Positions 55,936 to 64,000 of a stretch of 64,000 bases of DNA are shown piece after piece (within the stretch, counting starts at the first letter, position 1; each line of letters begins with the position of its first letter). The position numbers were made by a program, and so were the translations under genes. The notes beneath the pieces were generated by a model. The model ran no database searches. It saw only the letters and a list, made by a program, of their open reading frames with translations, and had not been told where the DNA came from. This DNA comes from Theristus sp. LFF4_11 (lineage: Eukaryota > Nematoda > Chromadorea > Monhysterida > Xyalidae): contig JASANC010002065.1 in assembly GCA_030248135.1 (NCBI GenBank), positions 1 through 64,000 of the forward strand. Direction: 5' to 3'.

Positions 55936-58641
55936 TCAATTATCGACATGCAATACCACTGTATCTTGTTTTAGGTGCTTCTGTTGCTCGATAATTGTTT
56001 CCATCGCTTTCAACACCATGTCACCACGATGGTCCATCAGCATGTCAATATGCACGATTAAACCAGTGAAACTGTTATTCGCAGTCCAAATTGGCCGATA
56101 CCGAATTTTCTCGTCATCACTTGTTTCTTCCGACTTGACAATGTGCATCACATTACCAGGCAGGTACAGTTCCACTCTATTTGGACGTGCCTCTTCTTGT
56201 GCGCTTTTCTGCGAGCGTAGTTTTGCGAGAAACTTTGAAAAGGCCGATTTTCCGTGGCTGATGGAGAACAAACTGGATGAAATTGCTGGTGTGTTCGAAT
56301 CTACTGTGTCAATTGATTTGGAGCATTGAGTATCATGTTGATTCGCTTCATCATGAGCCATTTCTTCTCGTATGCTATCTTCCGTTAACGCCTGTCGTCC
56401 AAAGATACTTCCGCAAAGAATTGAATACTTTGGTTTTTTCACCTGAAGTTGAACATGAAATCACCTTCAACAAAAGAAATTGCAAAAAGTATCTGAACTG
56501 AACTGAAACAACCTTTGTCAGAATGTGCACAATATCCTTTCGTAATGCCTGAAACTGATTGATGCCAATGCGTGGTATCATGTCGTCCCCAACCACGACG
56601 GATGTAATGTAATGCCTGCTGTCGTCAATTGCAGCTTGTGACAGCAATCCACCAGGCGGCGAAAACACGTAGCATTTCAATTCCGGGTAATCTTGGTGCA
56701 AAAGAATAGCTAACAGCGGAGCAGTTCCAGCGCCAAGCGAGTGTCCCACAATGATCAGTTTGTAAAGCTGAGCGCCATGTCGTTTCTCTTGCGCTTTATC
56801 AATCAGTTCTTCCGTTAAAATTTTGTTGTACATGTACTGAGCTGCCGTTGTCATGCCTTGATGACCCTCAAACGTGTATTTGGAATTTCAGTTTACAACA
56901 AGGTGCGCTGATCTACAGTGTTGATTCTTGCAACTTGGTTGTGTACCTGCCATTCAGGATTTGGCTCTTTTAATGGTATGACCACTGGTTCCAGCATAAC
57001 GTCAGTGACAGCATCATCAAACGACATTGTACCGCGAGGAATAACAACTACCGCCTGTTTTCCATGGTCGACAACAACGAAAAATGGCGTTTCACCTGTA
57101 AAAAAACTTTGGAAATGGCACCTATACGCATGAAAATCACGAGTTACGTTGTCTGTTTTTCCTGCCGTCTTACCCACTGCATTTTCATACGTAATGTAGA
57201 ACAGCTCAGCGTCACAGTTTGGTGGGAAACTGTTCAATATAGCAGCTGTGTTCGCATTCGCGCAGTCGTCTCCCTTCAGTATGAAATCATTTTCCTCCGC
57301 ATTTCTGCAGCACGCTGAACAAGCACAGCAGGGACAGTTGAGCGCTTGACACCAGCGACAGTAAGCAGCTAGACTGCATTTCGTTGTCAAGTAGTAAAAC
57401 CAGCCGTAACTTGCCCAAGCGTAGTGCATGTAATGGTACATGTCTTCGAATTCCTGAAAAGCTAACTCTTATAAACTGTTCTTTAATTCAACTTTAAAAT
57501 GCTGACAGTAGTTATGACAAACTCGCCTGAAGCAAATCGCGGTCAGAAAAATCTAAGTATTTCGTTTCCGCTGTCAGGGGAACACCTGAACAAAACTCAA
57601 AAATCGTTCCTCCGCTTGTGCCAATGATTCTTTTCTCGGTCAATTTTCTCTTTTGATCTAATAAGACCAACGCTGTCAGAATGTCTGTTGGCACAACATC
57701 TTCGCCTGAAACAAGGACTTACCATTCCAAACAAGTTCTTTTCAGTTTTGAAACCAGACCAAACAAACTACATAAATCACAGCAGAACTTGCAAGTTCTT
57801 GCTGTTGCGTTGATAATTTTTGTTATTAATAAAGCAGTGATCTAACCAACAAATAATTCGGCAAATATTTTCGCAACTTCTTGAAATCTGGCATGGTTTG
57901 TTGCATTGAAATCAACACAACAGCACATTCGATGGCAACGCTTGTTCCATGACTAAAATGAAAACATTTTTATTCACACCTTCTGCGAACACGGTTTTTG
58001 CATTTTTTTGCGATTACCTCCATATACGCATCCTTGACCATCTCGAACCGTTCTTCTTTCGGTCGCGCTCGCCACGCAACCCATTTGTCGCCAGCCGAAT
58101 CATACATTGCCCACAGAAGCAGAACCAACAAAATGCATTCCCAAACTATCAAAGCAATTATTCGTTTTGTTCCGACGAGCCTCGGCACTTCGAATATCCA
58201 AGCAAAATAGAGTCCAACCGCTGAACAGATAAACTGCAGCACAAATAATACGAGTCGAACATAGAGCAGTGGAACGACGGGTTTTCGGGGTTCGGTTTCG
58301 AGAATAGAACCTTTGCAACTGTAGTGTATGATCAGAATTTCGGTGAGCAACGCGATGAAGAGCAAAAGTACATAGACAACCATGCCCACAATGAAACGTC
58401 TTCGCCCTGACATTTCATACGCCTCAATTGTGAACTCAATTGAGTGAGTGCCGAGAATGAGAAGCCAACAAAGGTCGGTGATTAATAGGAGAATAGCTGC
58501 AATCAGTTTTTTTTCTTTTTATGCTTTGGTTCTAGCTTTGAGATTAAATCAGCAGTTATAATAACACCTGGACATACCTGGAATGATCATGTCATCAGAG
58601 CCCACCGACCACCGGCGTCCAAGTGCAACAATGCCCGGCAT
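55936..58641 (-). CDS. DAGLB: sn1-specific diacylglycerol lipase, beta-like length
   Basis: Eight exons: 58578-58641, 58018-58496, 57847-57952, 57527-57705, 57174-57453, 56947-57095, 56513-56866 and 55936-56442, about 705 residues (human DAGL-beta is 672, alpha 1,042). The enzyme cleaves diacylglycerol at sn-1 to make 2-arachidonoylglycerol-type lipids at membranes. The start MPGIVALGRRWSVGSDDMI is the family signature. Exons 1-2 give four membrane segments. The alpha/beta-hydrolase core shows VVIPRGTMS, the nucleophile in IIVGHSLGAG (Ser about 462), acid in VVVGDDMIPRI (Asp about 514) and His in MLMDHRGDM (about 675), so the triad is intact. A Cys-rich insert (NCPCCACSACC, about residues 300-310) precedes the core. 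The lid-region loop in the last exon is long and Ser-rich. The 57527 donor is either GC or a GT four bases on, paired with an alternative acceptor. The alpha-type long tail is absent, so beta-like is preferred. Confidence 0.93.
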
Positions 58642-59660
58642 CGTTGCAGTAAGAAATGTGCCAACGTTTGCTGTACTTCGAGTAAAAAGTAATATTTTCA
58701 GTAAACTGCTTGCAAGAAAGCACCGTCGACTTTGTACAACGTTTTTCTTCCGTGAAACATTACAATGTGCACGCTGTGGTCTTTCTATGTACTGTAATTT
58801 AAAAACGCACAAAAAATAACGCTTATTATTTTATCATCGTGATCTCCCACCCCACTGCAACAACATTGCGAAACCGTGAGGATTTGGCTTGGTTTCAGGT
58901 TGAGGACTTGTCAAATAAACCAACCAATGAGCGACGGGGTCGGTGTCGGTCGGATCGGAATACAGACAATACAGACACATAGCCGGTCGTAGCCGTGAAC
59001 GTTGACGACGTTTCGTCAGTCAAGAGAATTGAATCGGGTGGTTTTTCACTGCGACACGACGACGAGCACACGACGACAGTAAGGTTCGGTTGTTAAACAA
59101 AATCAAAAATTGCAAATTAAAAAAAATTGAAAAAAATTGCCTCTAATTCATCGAAAACCTCATTTGGCACAATTTTTGGAAAGTTAAACAAACAGCCGTC
59201 AGCAGTCGATTTTGGACTGTTTTGCCGATTGTTTTTGGGCTTGAAGAAGTTCTGGGATGGCAAAGTTTTTGAGCAAAGCTTGGCTTAGTATTTTCGATGC
59301 AACCAAGGTGACATTTTCGCCGCACACTGAATTCTGAGCGTCCGAGCTGCGCTAGTCAAGCGCTACTTTGTTTGATTGCTGTTTCGTGTCGTGGCGTCGT
59401 CATCATAATTGATTGAATTTCAAGCCGGTAAGCTTTCATTCAGTTGAGCTGGGGGATAATTTGTGGCGTTGTGAGGGTCAAAACGCAAAAAGAGGCATGA
59501 AAACGGTTTGGAAAAAAAATGAGGCTGAAAACAAAATGTGAAAAGTTCTGCCACACGGGAGCCATTGTTTTTTTATTTGTTCGAGCGCCGGCTCCGGAAA
59601 CCATAAGGTACCAAACTCCGGCGGAAACGGGCAATACTGCCCCGAGCTCAATTTACCCTG

Positions 59661-60436
59661 GGCTCTAGAGGTAGAGATGTAAGGGTCAAAAAAAAATTTT
59701 TTTTAAATTTATATTTTTTTTGAAAAAAGTAAAAAAAATGAGCATTTTTTTAATTTTTTTTATTAAAAATTTTTGAAATTTTTTCTTTGATGTGCCCTGA
59801 CAATGCCGTTTTTGGCATAATTTTTCGAAAGTTCAACAAAAATTTTCTTTGACTTTACCTTGTCACTTAGTCTTCAACGCTGCAGGTGGTATTCTGGACT
59901 GATTTACTGTTTTCGACTGTTTTCAGCCTTGGTGAGTGATGATCGACTCGCGCATTGAAGTACTTGAGCGTCGCAAAGGCTAGTTCAACAAATTCCGATG
60001 TCGCTAAGGTGAGATAGAAGCAGAGAACTCACATTTACGCATCGTTTTTCAGGATCTCGAAAGGTCGAAATTGCACTGTCTGCCACTGCAAGCGTAACTT
60101 TGTTGGTTGCTCGTTGCTGTTTCGCCTCGTGTCGTCAGCATGATCACACCGGTTTGTTGTTGAACTTGTTTCCGTGTTATTTGAGGTGAATTGAGAGGCA
60201 AAACACGAGACGTGATGTCGTCGGTGGGAAAATGGGGTCGCCGAAACCAAGTCTGAAATTTTCACCCTCCTCCCATATGAGTGGGGGTCATATGGTAAGT
60301 CGGTGGCTCCTCAGATGGTGATATTCGGACTCCCTGAAAAATTCTGAACAACTTTCATTTAAAAAAAATTAAAAAAAAATTTTTTTTAAAGAAAAAAAAT
60401 AGAAAATTTTTTTTCTTGACATCTCTATCTGGAGGA
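59661..60436. repeat. Inverted-repeat element with A/T-homopolymer arms
   Basis: CTCTAGAGGTAGAGATGTAA followed by a long A/T stretch at the left is mirrored by an A/T stretch and TTGACATCTCTATCTGGAGG at the right. The interior resembles the DNA immediately to the left of the element (59100-59650). Confidence 0.5.
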
Positions 60437-63400
60437 AGTAGACCATTAGTTGTTATTGGCCACTTTCGTTTTTCCATTGTGTGTCTTGTCCCCAGCAGGG
60501 TTCGAACTTTTTTCATTTTTTTGTATTTTTCTTAAAAAAAACAAAAATGACGACTTTTGTTTTCTTTAACAACCCTAGACGACAGTGAAACGAGCAACAC
60601 AAAGGTGGCGCGTTGCTTCGGTTTGTTATCGTAAAAAGCCGTATGTCGTGTGATTCCATTCGTTCGCCGACCTTTTGAGAGAGACTAATTCAACTGTGCT
60701 TTACAACAGAAGTCAAGAAAGGAGTTGATTGACTTGTTCAGACCAGAAAGACCGGACACCGGACCGGAAAGGCAGATCCAAAATTCAGCGCCTTACGCAA
60801 CCAAAAGTTTTACGACTGCACGGCCCGTTTGAGCTGTGAACTTGCAGACTGCAGTTCGACGCAGCTGAATTGTGGAATCTCGGCAAATCAGTTTGGTGGA
60901 AGCAAAACAGAACAGAACCAATTGCGGAATAACGAGGTTGCTGGCGAAGTGGCTGTAGAATCGATGTGCTGCTGACATTACGTACTTGACAAACGGCAAG
61001 ATTTTGAATACTAGCATCGAAACGGTCGAATTTTTGTGTTTTAAATTTTTTGGATGCCACGCTTTCAAAATGAACAGAACTGTGTTGGTTTTTGTTTGTG
61101 GTTCAGAATTTGTTGTTTCCACGACCACCACAATTAAAATGCAAATGGGAGGATTTGTTTTTGCATTTGTGCTCCAGGTTTCTGTCATACAGTTTTATTT
61201 CGTCCTGTTTGCCAAAAGTTTTAACGTCTCTTGCCTCAACAAAGAAGGCACGAAATCATTCTGTTGTGCTCTTGATTCGTTTTGAGAAACAGAATCAACT
61301 GTAAATAAAACCATGTTGCAGTTTTATTTTTTCTTCGCTGAAAAAAAACCATCAATGCTGTTTTAATTGTATTGCTAAATTTTTATGCTCTTCCCAGCAT
61401 TTTTGACAGTTTTGAGTAGTTCTACTTTTTTTTAACTTCTTACTTTGAAACCTGAACTTCATATGTTCGCCTGTTTCCAAAGACGCTTTGACAAAAAAAC
61501 CAGCAGCAAAGAAAACTACTCAGTGACGTCATATGCCTGTCGTTGTTGGTTTCCGTTGTGCGTCAGCAGACAAAAGTTGCATGGGAACCCATTGGAACAT
61601 GATGACGTCATGCATGGCTCATGTGGCATGTATTTTCATACGACCGCTCGCTCGCGTCTGCTGATAAAGTGATAAACATAGCGCAAGTATCTACAATGGT
61701 GTGCGTCTCTGAACAGTAGCAGCCCTAGTCACTGCTGCGTTGTGCGTGTTTTCATACGTTTCATTATGTTTGATGTGCAATGTTGTGTGTGTGCGTCACT
61801 CTCAGTCTCGTGCTGGCGGCTGACTCATCTGCTGCACCAGTGTATCGGTTTTTACGTGTTCTCTGCGCTGTTTGTTGTGCTCGTGTTCTTGTTGTTGTTG
61901 TTGTCTATCTGTCAATAATTCCCTGTTTGTCTGTGTGTTGTGTGGTGTGGTGTGTGTCTCCTTGTTCATTGGTGTATATTTCGCCTTTGCGGTCACAGCT
62001 AACTGTGCTCTGCATAAGCTTCGCGGTAATAACATCGCATTTTTGGTTGTTGGTTTGTGTGCATCGCTCACATCTTGCTGTTTGCATGATTGCTGTGTGC
62101 GACTTGTGATTTTCATATTTTTATGACATTTTCTGCTTTTCAGTGTGTCGTTTTCCCACTGCTTCTGCAGTTGCTTGATATTTATTGTTTTATGTTTTCA
62201 TACAAAAGCCATTTTTATGATGTTTTTAGTGCTGGTTTCGGAATTCTAAGAATGCTCTTGAGTGTGTCCTATCTTCAGTATATGCTTATGAAGTTGCTGG
62301 TTTGTTCAGGCAAAGCAGCGTTTCTTGACTCATTTCTGGTTTTTGAATATCCCTTATTGTTGTTTTTTGCATCAATTCTTTTCAAACTGCAGCGCCAAAA
62401 AGCAGATTTTTGGCAAAACGTCAAACTTAGAAGTCCATTTCAGACAGTAGCAGTTTGAATGTTTGCCGCTTAGAATCGGAATCAGTTTCCCATGATCCAT
62501 TTTTGTGTTATCTCCTCTGCCAAACCTTCGCAGCTCTCAAATGTTTCCGCAGTTTTATCACATCAAACAGGACCCAAAACTGTGCTTGCTGGACATTTTT
62601 CTGCAATGTTCAACTTCGATGTGTGTTAGAAAAAACACTGTGTATGTGTCCGTTTGAGTTGAGTCAGCTACAGCTCTCACACAATATTCATAATTCGATA
62701 ACTTTTTTTCGTTTCTTGCTCTGCAAAGATTCTCTGGTGCGTTGACGGCTGTTGATGTTAGGTCGTGTGGCTGTCCTTTTCCTGTGTCACTGTTTTTGGC
62801 GGTGCAATGCAAGCAAACCAACATTCAGTTTCGCAGACGTCCGATGAGTGCTGCTGGTTGTCTTTTGCTCGTTTTCCTTGCTGGTTTGCTTGCGTGCTGA
62901 TTGTTTTTGCACCAGGCTGACACTGAAAAAAACGCTGAGCAGTATATTTTCGCATGTTTGCGCGGTCATATTTTGTGCATTCGCAATAATTACGTTCTCT
63001 CGATACTTTGACGTTTCCATGAGCAAACTTTTGATTGAAACAAGTTTACTTACTTTTTTCGTCGTAACTTCCCCTTCGTCATATTGTACACGCACACAAT
63101 CCAGCATGTTACCAGCGTAACCAATGTTAGCCACACATTTGTTTCATGTTTGTATTCACGCACATCTCAGTCAGTCGTACGTTAACGCAAGTTTTGGAAA
63201 TCAGTTATATTTGCTTTGTTGTGCGTTTTAGACGCAAAAAAATGTGTGTACGTTGCCCCTTTTGCGGATTCAACGTTTTTTCAAGTTCGTTTTTTTTCAA
63301 AAATTCGCATACAGAATTTACTGATCAAACATATGTGCGATTTGCAAAAAATAGTTTGTGTTCACCACATTTCAGGAGAATGACAATGCCACAACAATCA

Positions 63401-63905
63401 TTTACTGGCAGAAGAATTTGAAACGGCAACACCATTACAGATAATAAACCATTGATTCTATCGTTTATCCCGACGAATATTAAAAAAAAACGTTTTTTTC
63501 TGCGGTTCATTGATGCATTTCTGAGTCGCCGTCACGCACATTCACACGGCAACAACTCGCAACCAATGAGCATTGTTCAACACAAATCAAACCGAACTAA
63601 AGTAAAAGTGAGTAGTCTTTTCAGGTTACCGTGATGGAAAGTAGTTTCCACTTTGATATCAGTTGACGTTCAAGAAGAAAGTATTCAGCTTGGGCACGTG
63701 AGCAACCAGCTTTTGGGCACTGGTAGTGATATATAGTTCTGAATCTCTCGTGTTTCTTCCATATTTCCTGCTATGTAAACTGCATTTCACTTGAGTTCAG
63801 GCGAAACCGGAGCGTGGATTCCAAAATAACGCCATCGATAATGCCAGTTTGAAATATAACGCTTCAGTTTCCACTGAACACAGGTGAAAAAACGCACTCA
63901 ATCCT

Positions 63906-64000
63906 ACAGTCGAACTTGCTGCATGCTTTCTGTGCAGTATAGACTCGCCATTTCCACAGCAATGCCTGCAGAGAAAAGCATGCATCACGTGTGAGTGTGT
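63906..64000. mobile_element. F1 element cut by the window end
   Basis: CAGTCGAACTTGCTGCATGC at the left after TA, with TTTCTGTGCAG and the mirrored arm AAGCATGCATCACGTG. The right terminus is outside the window. Confidence 0.7.

Larger units (their letters stand above)
58642..64000. other. Region upstream of DAGL with no recognised gene
   Basis: No exon of a known family is seen in 5.4 kb. It contains poly-A/T-rich inverted arms (59661-59800 and 60355-60436), two diverged copies of a 500-base block (59100-59650 and 59780-60300), and a T- and GT-rich stretch (61740-63120) whose open frames are low-complexity. An F1 element starts at 63906 and runs to the window end. The DAGL promoter and any 5' UTR exon should lie just above 58641. 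Confidence 0.5.

Noticed and set aside
61780..62126. Hydrophobic, Cys/Val-rich plus-strand frame and a Gln/Thr-rich antisense frame
   Set aside because: They arise from GT- and T-rich low-complexity DNA; neither is conserved with anything I recognise, and there are no plausible exon partners.

Overview
This is eukaryotic, intron-rich animal DNA. Diacylglycerol lipase is an animal-type endocannabinoid enzyme, ECM29 is cut into about 43 short exons, and every intron carries short terminal-inverted-repeat (TIR) elements. The species cannot be read from the window; an invertebrate is the best guess. All exon joins below come from splice dinucleotides, reading phase and remembered family sequence, not from transcripts.

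Layout. (1) 1-995, plus strand: the last three exons of a Thr/Pro-rich single-pass membrane protein. (2) 2588-8466, minus: gene A, a secreted or membrane protein with a signal peptide, Cys-rich N-terminal exons, a Gln/Asn-rich exon, a Gly-rich hydrophobic segment and then sushi(CCP)-like domains; it stops in the middle of its fourth domain. (3) 10390-23577, minus: gene B, the complete paralogue, 28 exons, about 1,578 residues, about 13 sushi-like domains. A and B are a tandem duplication with matching exon phases throughout. (4) 23578-28991: gene-poor, repeat-rich, with one possible small secreted-peptide ORF. (5) 28992-47597, minus: ECM29, the HEAT-repeat proteasome adaptor, apparently complete. 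(6) 48471-52113, minus: a POLDIP2 homologue (YccV-like plus ApaG domains). (7) 55936-58641, minus: a diacylglycerol lipase of beta-like length, complete in eight exons. (8) 58642-64000: no recognisable gene.

Repeats. At least six families of short inverted-repeat elements recur (called F1-F6 here). F1 begins CAGTCGAAC and sits between TA dinucleotides. F2 begins GCGGCATTCATGAAGCAG. F3 is built on ACGTCA. F4 begins TTCTGCGACTCAATGCG. F5 carries CGTACGCAC. F6 carries TTCGCAGAATAC. Two large palindromes (52529-53334, 53846-54976) are oversized F1 members, one of them nested in an F4 copy. tRNA-derived SINEs are present, one with a perfect 12-base target duplication.

The three conserved genes (proteasome scaffold, mitochondrial/replication accessory protein, lipid-signalling enzyme) share no obvious pathway. 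The A/B pair is the most novel content: a large, exon-modular, sushi-repeat protein family joined to a Q/N-rich domain that I cannot match to a named family.
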